Source: Propionispora vibrioides (lineage in GTDB: Bacteria; Bacillota; Negativicutes; Propionisporales; Propionisporaceae). Taken from it: DNA of 64,000 nt. The notes under the pieces were generated by a model. That model saw only the letters and a program-made list of their open reading frames with translations, was not told the origin of the DNA and did not search any database. Of this stretch, positions 1-8,113 are shown in pieces. Numbering within the stretch: position 1 is the first letter of the stretch; each line of letters begins with the position of its first letter. The DNA lies in contig NZ_FODY01000003.1 in the NCBI RefSeq assembly GCF_900110485.1, positions 186,001 through 250,000 on the forward strand, written 5' to 3'. Made by a program: the position numbers and the translations under genes.

Positions 1-299
1 CTGTAGCCTGGTGTATTGGCGACCAGAATGCCCTGCCTGGCGCAAGCCCTGACATCGACATTAACAAAACCGGTGCAGCCCAGCGCAATCAGCCTGGTGC
101 CGGTCAGTTGCTCTATGATCTTTTCCGTTACCGGTGAGTAATTAATCACCGAGATAATTTCACAGTCCTTTATTGCCGGGATATGCTGCTGTCCCAGAGT
201 TTCCGCATAGAATAGCAATTCAACGCCCGGCAGATTGCGGCTATAAAATTCTTTGCGTTTTTTATCGCATTCGAAAAAAGCGATTTTCCTAACAGTCAA
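1..299 (-). CDS. D-isomer specific 2-hydroxyacid dehydrogenase, N-terminal part (cut by window edge)
   Basis: Only the first ~99 codons are inside the window. The reading frame starts at a TTG at 299, chosen because an AGAGGG ribosome site lies 8 bases upstream; an in-frame GTG at 308 abuts that site and is less likely. The translation begins with a beta strand (KIAFFECD) and contains INYSPVTEKIIEQL and the stretch GFVNVDVRACARQGILVAN, followed by TPGY. This matches the N-terminal catalytic domain of D-lactate, glycerate and related 2-hydroxyacid dehydrogenases, which reduce 2-keto acids with NADH. The Rossmann domain and catalytic Arg/Glu/His lie outside the window, so the substrate cannot be named. 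Confidence 0.8.
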   Translation of the reverse strand, partial: MTVRKIAFFECDKKRKEFYSRNLPGVELLFYAETLGQQHIPAIKDCEIISVINYSPVTEKIIEQLTGTRLIALGCTGFVNVDVRACARQGILVANTPGY

Positions 300-391
300 A
301 CCTGCCACCCTCTTTCTTCCAACCCCAGATGGCTGGAAAATACCCTGCCACTTATATTGCCTATTGTACTACGATCGGTCCATAATGGAAA

Positions 392-434
392 GAAGGAAAA
401 CACCAACCGCCGGAGGCAGTCGATGTTTTCCTTC
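392..434 (-). terminator. Intrinsic terminator after the small membrane protein gene
   Basis: A 10-bp perfect stem (392-401 with 425-434) is followed on the minus strand by a T-rich tract. It lies 28 bases past the stop of the gene ending at 463, and separates it from the dehydrogenase gene. Confidence 0.7.
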
Positions 435-462
435 TTTTGCTTTTTCTACTATCCCCACTTTT

Positions 463-966
463 TTATTGCGGGTGACTCATATGTCCGCCCGGCATGTGCA
501 TCGCCCCAGGGTTCCATCCCATGATGGTGGGATCAATCATGCCAAACACCATGGCCACATGGGCCACGACCAAAAAGACGGTCAACAAAATGAAATGGAG
601 TTTCATTTTTTCTTCCTGAGTTTTACCACCGCCAATCACGCCCAGTTCCAGCAGCGCGATGGAAAACAGTGGAATCACTCCGCTCAAATAGGCTCCCACG
701 GCAATCAAATCTGCCGCGCCCCGCCAGGCAAGGGTGGGAACTACCGTAACCGACAGTTGCAGGAAAACACCTAAGAAGTAAATGCCCAGCACAATGCCGA
801 TCCACTTGTTCCAGGTCCGCACAGCGCCGGCCTGCAGCCGGTTAAAAACCACGAAAAACTCAGTAGCAACAAGCGCTTCCGCCAACGCTACCGGAATCAC
901 CATATATATAATCAGATTCCAGGGCTGGTTCACTGCCAATAATTCCATGTAATGCGTCATGTTCAC
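463..966 (-). CDS. Small integral membrane protein, function unknown
   Basis: 167 residues with about four hydrophobic segments (roughly residues 17-40, 55-75, 85-110, 125-145) and a Met/His-rich tail ending in HMPGGHMSHP, which could bind metal. The GTG start at 966 has a GGAGAG ribosome site 7 bases upstream. I do not recognise a characterised family. It lies 96 bp downstream of the nrfD-like gene in the same direction, so it may be a fourth product of the hydrogenase operon. The gap, however, holds its own regulatory-looking repeats (989-1029). A role alongside membrane electron transport is only suggested by position. Confidence 0.6.
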   Translation of the reverse strand: MNMTHYMELLAVNQPWNLIIYMVIPVALAEALVATEFFVVFNRLQAGAVRTWNKWIGIVLGIYFLGVFLQLSVTVVPTLAWRGAADLIAVGAYLSGVIPLFSIALLELGVIGGGKTQEEKMKLHFILLTVFLVVAHVAMVFGMIDPTIMGWNPGAMHMPGGHMSHPQ

Positions 967-988
967 TTTTCATCTCTCCTTTAACCTG

Positions 989-1029
989 TAGTTACTTACT
1001 ATAGCAGATCATTGTGAAGATATTGTGAA
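989..1029 (-). promoter_or_regulatory. Candidate regulatory repeats upstream of the small membrane protein gene
   Basis: On the minus strand TTCACA occurs twice with an 11-bp period (1024-1029 and 1013-1018), the direct-repeat spacing typical of OmpR/PhoP-family response regulator boxes. Next to it is the near-palindrome TAGTTACTTACTA (989-1001), similar to one upstream of the dioxygenase gene at 37371. The regulators are unknown. Confidence 0.35.
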
Positions 1030-1062
1030 GAAAAGATGAAAGAATTATGAATGGCGCACGCC

Positions 1063-2259
1063 TTATTGTCCGGACAGAATAGATCCGATTGAGTTCCGGT
1101 TGAGCCGTTTTTTTGTCTTTCCACTGCTCTCCTTGTCAATATGATTATGATCGAAGATATTAAAATTCTCGACAATAAAGCAATAACACAAACAGCCGAT
1201 GGCTACCAGACCGATGCTGATGATGAATTCCCATATGGAAGGGAAATAGGCACCGTCAGAGTAATGCAGCATGGAGGTAAATACGGTATTCATGCGGTTC
1301 AAAATAACGCCTCCCGCGGTCAGTACTCCGTAAGCGGTCAGGCCGGCCTTGGTGTTGCCCCATTTACTGAATACAATACCCAGTGGCACAAGAAGCCCCA
1401 GCACCATTTCCAGCAAAAACATATTGCCCTCAAAATTGCCGGCAAACATCAACCCGAACACGCCGCGGGACACCAGGTCATATACCTTCAGCAGCAGGTA
1501 CAGTGCCATCATGGCGCCGCTGATCCGTGCCAGACCGCTTAGAACCTCGGTTGAAACCTTATGGCCAAAGAAATTGCCTGCCAGCGCCGACTCGATAGTA
1601 ATCATGGCCGGTCCGACAAAGAAGGACGACATGAGGAAAAATACGGGCAAAAATTCCGTCCACCAAAGCGGATACACCTTAGTCGGCGCGATCAGGAATA
1701 ACGCTCCCAGCGACGACTGGTGCAGCGTCGGAAAAATGACGCCGATGATCATCAGAACAGGCAGTATCTTTTTAAATAGTCCATGAAGACGGACGCCGAT
1801 TTTTTCGGTAACAATCTCGCCGAACTCCAGGGTCTGGATGGTGGTATAGATGGAAACACACCAGAACACCTCAAATAATACCGAAGCATGCCCCCAGGAA
1901 ACAAAAGGCCGCCAGAAATTGAACCACTGACCGATGTCCAGAAACAACCCCAGCATAACCAGGATATAGCCCAGCAGTGACGTCAGTAAGGCGCCTCTGG
2001 CGATGGGATGATATTTGTCCCGATGCAGAATATGCACAATCAGCGCGGTGGAATAACCGCCGCCGGCCAGAGCCACGCCGGTCAGTACATCGAAAGCAAT
2101 CCAGAGGCCCCAGGGCCATTCATCGCTTAAATTAGTCAGCATACCAAAGCCGGTAATAAACCGGACAAGCATCGTCAAAATGCTCAAGCCGGCGATAGCC
2201 GCCAGAATCAGGCGAGTCGGTGTAATGGTAAACTTCCAGCCCAGTATCTCAATTTTCAT
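1063..2259 (-). CDS. NrfD/PsrC-type polytopic membrane subunit (quinone-interacting)
   Basis: 398 residues when started at the ATG at 2259, which has a GGAGG site 9 bases upstream. That start overlaps the end of the 4Fe-4S gene by 11 bases, indicating translational coupling. The protein is almost wholly hydrophobic, with about 9-10 membrane segments and short polar loops, as in the NrfD/PsrC/HybB superfamily. Members exchange electrons between a peripheral Fe-S subunit and the quinone pool. Placed after a Tat-type [FeFe] hydrogenase and a HybA-like subunit, it most likely links periplasmic H2 oxidation or evolution to menaquinone. Whether it moves protons cannot be judged from sequence. Confidence 0.85.
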   Translation of the reverse strand: MKIEILGWKFTITPTRLILAAIAGLSILTMLVRFITGFGMLTNLSDEWPWGLWIAFDVLTGVALAGGGYSTALIVHILHRDKYHPIARGALLTSLLGYILVMLGLFLDIGQWFNFWRPFVSWGHASVLFEVFWCVSIYTTIQTLEFGEIVTEKIGVRLHGLFKKILPVLMIIGVIFPTLHQSSLGALFLIAPTKVYPLWWTEFLPVFFLMSSFFVGPAMITIESALAGNFFGHKVSTEVLSGLARISGAMMALYLLLKVYDLVSRGVFGLMFAGNFEGNMFLLEMVLGLLVPLGIVFSKWGNTKAGLTAYGVLTAGGVILNRMNTVFTSMLHYSDGAYFPSIWEFIISIGLVAIGCLCYCFIVENFNIFDHNHIDKESSGKTKKRLNRNSIGSILSGQ

Positions 2260-3052
2260 GATGCTCATCCTCCATTGACCGGTTTTGTTGCTTCTCCTTG
2301 GCCAGCTCATTGCGCCGCCTGGTATAAAAAGATAATGCCGCCAGCAAAACGCCCCAACCAACGGCAATAAACGGCGTATGCCTCAGGAAGCGTTGCGTAT
2401 AGGTGGGAAGGGCCGTCATGCCTACAACCTTAAAGCCCAGTTCTTCAAAGGGAATATCCGAAATATACAGCCAGGATGTGCCGCCTACCTCGTCTTTTCC
2501 ATAGATTTTTTTTACATATTGATCATTATCTTTGATCTGCTGCTCCGCGCGGGCCACCAGTTTATCACGGTCATCCAGCTGCATGACCCCGGTCGGACAC
2601 ACCGACACACAGGCAGGGGCTTCCCCATTTTCCAGACGGGAAGAACACATCTGGCATTTTGTGATTTCCGGCGCCGCCTTGTGCCACTCGTATTTCGGCA
2701 CATCAAACGGACAGGCGAACATACAGTAGCGGCAGCCTACGCATAGATCGGGATAATAAACGATGGAGCCGTCGGGATTTTTTTGCAGTGCCCGGGAAAA
2801 ACAAGCCGAAACACAGGCCGGCTCCAGGCAGTGCATACACTGGCGTTTGACAAACCGCCAGACAGGTTCTCCTTTGCTGTTTTGCGTCTCACAGGTGCTG
2901 ACAATCGTCCAGTTCTTATCGTTTAATTTCGCCGCAGACCCTACGGTCGGCTGCTTGGTATCATATTCCAGCTTATTCCACATCTTACAAGCCACCACAC
3001 AACTGCCACAGCCGATGCACTTGGTAAGATCGGTTAACACGCCCTTCGACAT
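2249..3052 (-). CDS. HybA/DmsB-like four-cluster ferredoxin subunit with C-terminal membrane anchor
   Basis: 267 residues starting at ATG 3052, with a GGAGG site 8 bases upstream. Four cysteine clusters are visible in order: CIGCGSCVVAC (from residue ~12), CMHCLEPACVSAC, CVGCRYCMFAC and CQMC...CVSVC. This is the DmsB/NrfC/HybA fold that wires electrons between a catalytic and a membrane subunit. A hydrophobic stretch near residues 228-250 followed by TRRR looks like a single membrane anchor, as in HybA. There is no Tat signal of its own, so it probably travels out of the cell bound to the hydrogenase, whose signal is intact. Middle gene of the hydrogenase operon. Confidence 0.85.
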   Translation of the reverse strand: MSKGVLTDLTKCIGCGSCVVACKMWNKLEYDTKQPTVGSAAKLNDKNWTIVSTCETQNSKGEPVWRFVKRQCMHCLEPACVSACFSRALQKNPDGSIVYYPDLCVGCRYCMFACPFDVPKYEWHKAAPEITKCQMCSSRLENGEAPACVSVCPTGVMQLDDRDKLVARAEQQIKDNDQYVKKIYGKDEVGGTSWLYISDIPFEELGFKVVGMTALPTYTQRFLRHTPFIAVGWGVLLAALSFYTRRRNELAKEKQQNRSMEDEHHEN

Positions 3053-3108
3053 TTCAGGTACCTCCTGTTTTTAAACCGGCTTACAGGGAATCATCTATCA
3101 GCAATTCC

Positions 3109-4635
3109 CTATCGTTTTGCCGTCAATTGATCGCTGCGGTCAACAAACCGGGTATGCAGCAATGCTTCCGCCTCTTCACTCAACGGCTCTTTCAGCCACT
3201 CCTGATATACCTGACGGATTTCCTGGTTCTGATAACTGCTGCGTTTGGCCGGCAAAGCCGAGTCCAGTTTATATAAGTTGGCAATCCTGGCTTTGCGCAC
3301 TTCATCGGTCGGCGGCAACGAGGTCCGGGGTTGGCCGCCGCCCCCAATACAACCGCCGGGGCAGGCCATAAATTCGATAAACTGCCAGGGAGCCTTCTTC
3401 TCCCGTACTGCTGCCAACAATTCTCTAGCATTTTTCAGACCATGACACACGGCTACCCGGACAGTGCCAAGACCGGGAATATCGGCTGTCGCCTCTTTCA
3501 CTCCCTGCAGGCCGCGCACAGGGCTCCAGGTCAGCAGACTGTCAGGCGGGTCCTGAGCGGTGCTCAAATGATACGCTGTCCGCACAGCCGCCTCCGTTAC
3601 CCCGCCGGTGGCGCCAAAGATAATGCCGGCACCGCTGGTTTCTCCCAAAATAGAGTCATACTCGGCACTGTCCAGACTATTCATATCAATGCCTCGCTTT
3701 TTTAACAGCTGGGCCAGTTCCCGTGTAGTGATAACAATGTCCACATCACGCACCGCCGGCAGCTTGGCTTCGACGCCGGCAGCATTCATTTCCGGCCGCT
3801 GGCATTCAAACTTTTTCGCCGTACAGGGCATGACCGCCACCGACACAATATGGTCCGGACTAATCTGTTTCTTAGCTGCGTAATATGTCTTAGCCACCGC
3901 CCCAAACATCTGCTGCGGCGATTTACAGCTTGATAGATGAGGCATGAGATCAGGATAATAATATTCAACAAATTTCACCCAGCCGGGACAGCAGGAGGTA
4001 AATTGCGGCAGGCTGTGTTCCGGGTGCTTCACCCGTTCTAATAGCTCCGACGCTTCCTCCATAATGGTCAGGTCGGCGCCAAAACAGGTGTCCAGCACAG
4101 CATCAAAGCCAAGCGCTTTAAGCGCCGCCACCTGCTTGCCCTGGACAATGCTGCCCGGCGGCAGTCCGAATTCTTCCCCCAAAGATACACGGGTGGCCGG
4201 CGCTGTTTGCACCAGCACATGAACCGCAGGATTATCAAGCGCCGTCAGCACTTTCGCCGTATCCTGCCGCTCAGTGATGGCTCCGGTAGGACACCACAAA
4301 GTACACTGGCCGCAGTTTACGCACACAATTTCTTTTTTCACCGGAAGCTCATAATAGCCGTATACGCTCATTACATTGCGGCATACCTCCAGACACTGAC
4401 CGCACAGAATACATTTGGCATCATCCCGTTCAATGGATACATTGTTGCTATCTATCGGAATCCGTCCTTTAACCTGAACAGGCCAGTTGGCAGGAACATT
4501 ATACTGACTTGGCATCCAGCCTTTGCCTCCGGCCGATTCATTGCTGCAGCCGCTAACCGTTGCACCAACCCCCACGACCCCCGCTGTACCAAGAAGCTTA
4601 AAAAATCCTCTTCGTGATACTTTTTTCTGTTTCAT
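3109..4635 (-). CDS. Tat-exported [FeFe] hydrogenase, catalytic subunit
   Basis: 508 residues from ATG 4635 (GGAGG 5 bases upstream; an earlier in-frame start lacks a site). The N-terminus has a twin-arginine signal, SRRGFF at residues 7-12, a hydrophobic core, and VSGC at 27-30, which could be a lipobox. Two 4Fe-4S motifs follow (CILCGQCLEVC at 75-85, CVNCGQCTLWC at 105-115). All three H-cluster motifs are present: TSCCPGW (213-219), MPCTAKKFE (269-277) and MACPGGCIGGGGQP (423-436). The active site therefore appears complete. The extra C-terminal ~70 residues replace the usual small-subunit region. The reaction is H2 interconversion with protons outside the membrane, passing electrons to the 4Fe-4S and NrfD subunits. 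Tat-type [FeFe] enzymes are a minority; most are cytoplasmic. Confidence 0.92.
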   Translation of the reverse strand: MKQKKVSRRGFFKLLGTAGVVGVGATVSGCSNESAGGKGWMPSQYNVPANWPVQVKGRIPIDSNNVSIERDDAKCILCGQCLEVCRNVMSVYGYYELPVKKEIVCVNCGQCTLWCPTGAITERQDTAKVLTALDNPAVHVLVQTAPATRVSLGEEFGLPPGSIVQGKQVAALKALGFDAVLDTCFGADLTIMEEASELLERVKHPEHSLPQFTSCCPGWVKFVEYYYPDLMPHLSSCKSPQQMFGAVAKTYYAAKKQISPDHIVSVAVMPCTAKKFECQRPEMNAAGVEAKLPAVRDVDIVITTRELAQLLKKRGIDMNSLDSAEYDSILGETSGAGIIFGATGGVTEAAVRTAYHLSTAQDPPDSLLTWSPVRGLQGVKEATADIPGLGTVRVAVCHGLKNARELLAAVREKKAPWQFIEFMACPGGCIGGGGQPRTSLPPTDEVRKARIANLYKLDSALPAKRSSYQNQEIRQVYQEWLKEPLSEEAEALLHTRFVDRSDQLTAKR

Positions 4636-4675
4636 GTAAACCTCCACATTGTAATCGACCTTATTTAAATAAAAA

Positions 4676-4733
4676 GAACCCCCTAAAATAGCTGCTGATT
4701 TCTTTAAAAATCAACGCCTACTTTAGGGGGTTC
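4676..4733 (-). terminator. Terminator-like hairpin in the hydrogenase leader
   Basis: A 12-bp stem (4676-4687 with 4722-4733) encloses a second small stem and is followed on the minus strand by TTTTTATTT. It lies inside the predicted ~128-base leader of the hydrogenase mRNA, 40 bases before the start codon. It may therefore be an attenuator. Upstream GTGGGG in the same leader could pair with the CCCCCT arm and act as antiterminator. Alternatively it terminates the cupin gene upstream. Confidence 0.6.
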
Positions 4734-4769
4734 ACCGTAACTCTACCCCACTATTTATATTCTGCTTAT

Positions 4770-4812
4770 AGCATAATGCATAATCGGTTTTTTGTCTAGT
4801 GAATTTATTCAC
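4770..4812 (-). promoter_or_regulatory. Hydrogenase operon promoter with Crp/Fnr-like (or Rex-like) palindrome
   Basis: On the minus strand TAGACA (4793-4798) and TATGCT (4770-4775) are 17 bp apart. Directly upstream is the palindrome GTGAATTTATTCAC (4799-4812). It fits GTGA-N6-TCAC of Crp/Fnr-family sites and is centred about 42 bases upstream of the expected start, the class II activator position. It also fits the Rex core GTGAA-N4-TTCAC. Confidence 0.55.
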
Positions 4813-5007
4813 GATATAGACAATTCAGACATTGTATTATGTATTCTTCTACAATCATCAGATAATTCACCCAAAAGATATTCCAGCCGTACCTCCACAC
4901 CTTAGGTCTGCACTTTCCCTAATAAACGCTGCCGGCTTATAACTGCGGCCCCACCATTGCGCCTACGCACCTCTTGCCTTCTTACTGCTGCACCGATTGT
5001 CCATGCA

Positions 5008-5367
5008 TTATATTTTTTCCAGCGTTTCCACAGTCCGATCATTTATTACATTGCCGGTATTTAAAGTCGCTTTGGGCTCTATCAGCATCACCCAGACTTC
5101 CTCCTCAGCAACCGGCATATGCTCAATACCGCGCGGAATGACGATACACTCATCCTCTTGCAAAAGAACAGCTTTATCCCTGAATTTGATTGTCAAGCTG
5201 CCTTTCAGCACGTAAAACATTTCATCTTCATTCTGGTGAGTATGCCAGATAAAATCTCCTTTAAATTTTGCAATTTTCACATAAGAGTCATTGACCTCCC
5301 CAATAATCCGGGGACTCCAATACTCGTTAAACAGATTTAGCTTTTCTTGAATATTAATTTTTTCCAT
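5008..5367 (-). CDS. Small cupin-domain protein
   Basis: 119 residues from ATG 5367, with GAGGTG 7 bases upstream. It is a single conserved cupin barrel. The metal-binding motif 1 reads HTHQNEDEMFYVLKG and motif 2 is IPRGIEHMPVA. His, His, Glu and a second-motif His are present, so a metal could bind. Such 110-130 residue cupins include sugar-phosphate isomerase-like and regulatory proteins, and the substrate cannot be read from sequence. It lies 19 bp downstream of the DMT transporter gene in the same direction, so the two are probably co-transcribed and share whatever ligand is exported. Confidence 0.8.
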   Translation of the reverse strand: MEKINIQEKLNLFNEYWSPRIIGEVNDSYVKIAKFKGDFIWHTHQNEDEMFYVLKGSLTIKFRDKAVLLQEDECIVIPRGIEHMPVAEEEVWVMLIEPKATLNTGNVINDRTVETLEKI

Positions 5368-5386
5368 TTTATACACCTCACAATTT

Positions 5387-6298
5387 TTAAATAGCGGATT
5401 TGTTATCCGATCTCGGCACAGGAGCTTGGGGAGGCTGCAGCAAAAATAAAGCCAAACCCGCCAGAACCGTTCCGATACCGATCCCCTGTTGCAAAGAGAT
5501 AGTCTCGTTAAAAATAAAATAGGCCAACATGCAGGTTCCTATCACCTCTCCCAAAATAGCCATGGAAATAACCGTTGTAGATACCCACTTTAGCAACCAA
5601 TTAAAAATCAATTGTCCAAGAATCGTCGCGATCAGTGCCAATCCAATAAAAGCGCCCCACGTTGGTAAGGGATAATCAACGAAAGAAACCTGTTGACTAA
5701 CAGCATAGCTTGCTAAAAATAACGCACTGCTCACATACCCCAGCAGGGAATAGGGAATAACGGATAAGTTTTTTCGCAGAAATTGGCCGGTAAAGAAATA
5801 CGCGGTGATCAGACCTGCGGCAAGAAACGCTAGCAAATCGCCAAATAACGCCGTGCCACTGATCTGGAAATCTCCCCAGCCAATGATGAAATATCCGGTT
5901 ATAGCGATAAGGCACCCAACGATTGCCCCCTGGCTCAAACGCTCCTTAAACAGAAAATAGCCGCCTGCGAGCGAGAAAAGGGGCTGTAATGTGACAATGA
6001 CAGTTGAACTTGCCACAGATGTATAGCGCAGCGATTCGAACCACAATACATAATGGACAGCTAAAAATAAACCTGACAGCAGCCCCCAGCCCCATTGCTT
6101 CAGGGAGAGATATAGCAACGCCTGCCGGTTCTTCTTACTGAATAAAAAAGCTGGCAGGAGCAGCAAGGCCGCAAAAAACAGACGATAAAACGCCGTGATA
6201 CCGGAAGGGGCATTCGCTAATTTCACAAATATGGCGGAGGTGGATAGCGAAAACACTCCAAAAAATAAAGCGGAATACAAAAAGATTCGTGACTTCAT
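5387..6298 (-). CDS. EamA/DMT-family transporter (RhaT/YdcZ-like exporter)
   Basis: 303 residues with ten predicted membrane helices arranged as two EamA repeats (about residues 5-140 and 150-290), the standard size for drug/metabolite transporters. ATG 6298 has GGAGAGG 8 bases upstream. The family exports amino acids, nucleosides or small metabolites; the substrate here is unknown. It is divergent from an XRE-cupin regulator whose genes sit 163 bp apart, a common arrangement for a self-regulated exporter, and is followed by a small cupin protein. Confidence 0.85.
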   Translation of the reverse strand: MKSRIFLYSALFFGVFSLSTSAIFVKLANAPSGITAFYRLFFAALLLLPAFLFSKKNRQALLYLSLKQWGWGLLSGLFLAVHYVLWFESLRYTSVASSTVIVTLQPLFSLAGGYFLFKERLSQGAIVGCLIAITGYFIIGWGDFQISGTALFGDLLAFLAAGLITAYFFTGQFLRKNLSVIPYSLLGYVSSALFLASYAVSQQVSFVDYPLPTWGAFIGLALIATILGQLIFNWLLKWVSTTVISMAILGEVIGTCMLAYFIFNETISLQQGIGIGTVLAGLALFLLQPPQAPVPRSDNKSAI

Positions 6299-6339
6299 AG
6301 AAACAACCTCTCCACTTGTGCTTCATAAAAGACAAGATA

Positions 6340-6348
6340 TGATATAAT
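6340..6348 (+). promoter_or_regulatory. Extended -10 element for the XRE-cupin regulator gene
   Basis: TGATATAAT (TG plus TATAAT) lies 113 bases before the ATG at 6462 in the AT-rich divergent gap 6299-6461. No good -35 is at the right distance. The gap should also hold the promoter for the exporter on the other strand. Confidence 0.45.
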
Positions 6349-6461
6349 GTACAAAACTATTATAATATATTTGCCGCAAGAAGACAGCATTTAGCTTGTG
6401 TTTCCAGTATGTCAGCACAAAAGGGCCAAAAGATGTACTATTATGGAAAGGAAATCAGACT

Positions 6462-7022
6462 ATGAATCAGTATCGTCTGGGCCAGACGGTTTTAAGCTAT
6501 CGTAAGAAAAAAGGAATGACTATTCGTGAATTTGCCGATTATTCCGGTATCAGCACGTCACTGGTCAGTCAAATTGAGCGTGGCCAGGCCAATCCGTCCC
6601 TTAACGTATTGGAATTAATCGCCCAGGCATTAAATGTGCCGCTCTATACCCTGTTTATTAATGCTATTGATACGAAATCGCTTATTTCAAAGAAACAAGA
6701 CCGCAAAAAAATCTACCGTGAAAACAATGACCATATTGTTTATGACGTATTAACACCAGATTTTATGAAAGCCCATATCGAACTATTAATGATGGATTTA
6801 AATGCCCGCGCCAGTACCACAGAAAGCTATTATTCCCATGCTGCCAAAGAGGAAATTGCCGTTGTCATGAAGGGAACGGCCTATGTCGAATTGGAAGGCG
6901 TCGAGTATCTTTTAGATGAAGGCGATGTTGTCCGCATTCCCCCGAATGTAAGACATAGATTTTTAAACAAAGCCGATCAGACAAGTCACATTTTATTCGT
7001 ACTTACACCTGCGCTTATTTAG
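6462..7022 (+). CDS. XRE-family transcriptional regulator with C-terminal cupin sensor domain
   Basis: 186 residues. The ATG at 6462 is preferred because AAGGAAA lies 8 bases upstream, while the longer frame has no site. Residues ~6-62 form a helix-turn-helix of the Cro/cI type (GMTIREFADYSGISTSLVSQ followed by IERGQANPSL). Residues ~105-180 form a cupin barrel (YSHAAKEEIAVVMKGTAYVE and a later DVVRIPPNVRHRF). This is the SutR/PuuR-like layout in which a small ligand in the cupin controls DNA binding. It is divergent from the DMT exporter and cupin genes and is likely their regulator. Confidence 0.88.
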   Translation: MNQYRLGQTVLSYRKKKGMTIREFADYSGISTSLVSQIERGQANPSLNVLELIAQALNVPLYTLFINAIDTKSLISKKQDRKKIYRENNDHIVYDVLTPDFMKAHIELLMMDLNARASTTESYYSHAAKEEIAVVMKGTAYVELEGVEYLLDEGDVVRIPPNVRHRFLNKADQTSHILFVLTPALI

Positions 7023-7065
7023 CCTGCCATATTGCCTAACAGCTTTGAGATAGGTTACTTCAAAC

Positions 7066-7100
7066 AAAAACTCCCTTCCGATTACAGGAAGGGAGTTTTT
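7066..7100. terminator. Bidirectional intrinsic terminator
   Basis: A 14-bp perfect stem (7066-7079 with 7087-7100) has A/T runs on both sides. It lies between the convergent XRE-cupin gene and the carboxypeptidase gene. Confidence 0.85.
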
Positions 7101-7117
7101 ATACAGACTGATTCAGT

Positions 7118-7933
7118 TTAAAGCCCTAGCTGCTGAAATCCGTAGTCAAGCAATTGGGCCGCATCGGCCCAGCGTTCATCATCATTAAGTACGACGGCGA
7201 TTAATTCGACATTACCCCGTTTGGCGGCAGCCACCAGGCAGTCTCCGGCATCATTGGTAACGCCGGTTTTTACGCCGTTGGCGCCCGGATACTTACCCAA
7301 TAGCTTATTGGTATTGGTAACATGCAGAGTGGGCTTATTTAGAAAATGCACGTCATAGGCCTGAGTGGAAACAATTTTGGCAAATACCGGATTCTTCAGG
7401 CCATAGGCCGCAATCAAGCCCAGATCATAGGCTGTCGTATAGTGATTAATCGGGTCAGGCAGACCATGCGGATTGGTATAATGTGTGCGGGTTGCACCGA
7501 TTTTCGCCGCCTCGGCATTCATCAGATTCACGAAACCCGCCACCGAGCCGCCTACCGTTTCGGCCACCGCCTCGGCCGCATCGTTACCGGAAACAAGCAT
7601 CATCCCAAATAAAGCCTCCTGCAGGGTCAGCCTGTCACCGGCAGTCAGGTCCAGACTGGAGCCTTCACATTGGGCAGCGCGCTTGCTGACTGTGACAATA
7701 CTATCCGGCTTGCCTTGCTCTAACGCGGTGATCAGCGTCGTCATTTTGGTTGTACTGGCCGGATACATAATGGCATGAGCTTGTTTATCGTACAAAACCC
7801 GGTTATCATCCGCCACCATCACTACGGCGGCTTCCGCCAATATGTTCGGCGGCTGCACTGCCGCCGCGGCCAGCGCCGTAGAACTTAACAGAAAAAGGCA
7901 TAATAAGGAAAATAAAAAAATCTTTTTACTCAT
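7118..7933 (-). CDS. D-alanyl-D-alanine carboxypeptidase (DacF-like, low-molecular-mass PBP)
   Basis: 271 residues from ATG 7933 (AGGAGG 6 bases upstream; the longer frame has no site). It has a signal peptide (residues ~1-24, cleavage near ALA-AA). All three serine peptidase S11 motifs are visible: STTK (catalytic Ser and Lys), SGN, and KTG in GVKTGVT. It trims the terminal D-Ala from peptidoglycan side chains outside the membrane. It is short compared with DacA/DacF (about 380-400 residues) and ends right after the catalytic domain, so the C-terminal beta domain and amphipathic membrane anchor are missing. Confidence 0.88.
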   Translation of the reverse strand: MSKKIFLFSLLCLFLLSSTALAAAAVQPPNILAEAAVVMVADDNRVLYDKQAHAIMYPASTTKMTTLITALEQGKPDSIVTVSKRAAQCEGSSLDLTAGDRLTLQEALFGMMLVSGNDAAEAVAETVGGSVAGFVNLMNAEAAKIGATRTHYTNPHGLPDPINHYTTAYDLGLIAAYGLKNPVFAKIVSTQAYDVHFLNKPTLHVTNTNKLLGKYPGANGVKTGVTNDAGDCLVAAAKRGNVELIAVVLNDDERWADAAQLLDYGFQQLGL

Positions 7934-8113
7934 CGGGTTCCTCCTAAACTTAGTTCCTTGCGTCACCTGCATGAATCATCTTGCCGTCTTTTCCGTCCCA
8001 CTTTGTTGTCGTCGCTTTGCATATGCCCGATATGCGCGGCTCCTCCGCCTTGGAAACGAAAAATTTTCCGCAAATTTAATTTACACCTTCAAGGTTGACG
8101 GCCTACTAATTTT

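Noticed and set aside
253-774. 173-codon plus-strand frame
   Set aside because: It overlaps the minus-strand membrane protein and dehydrogenase genes, which have better start sites and family features.
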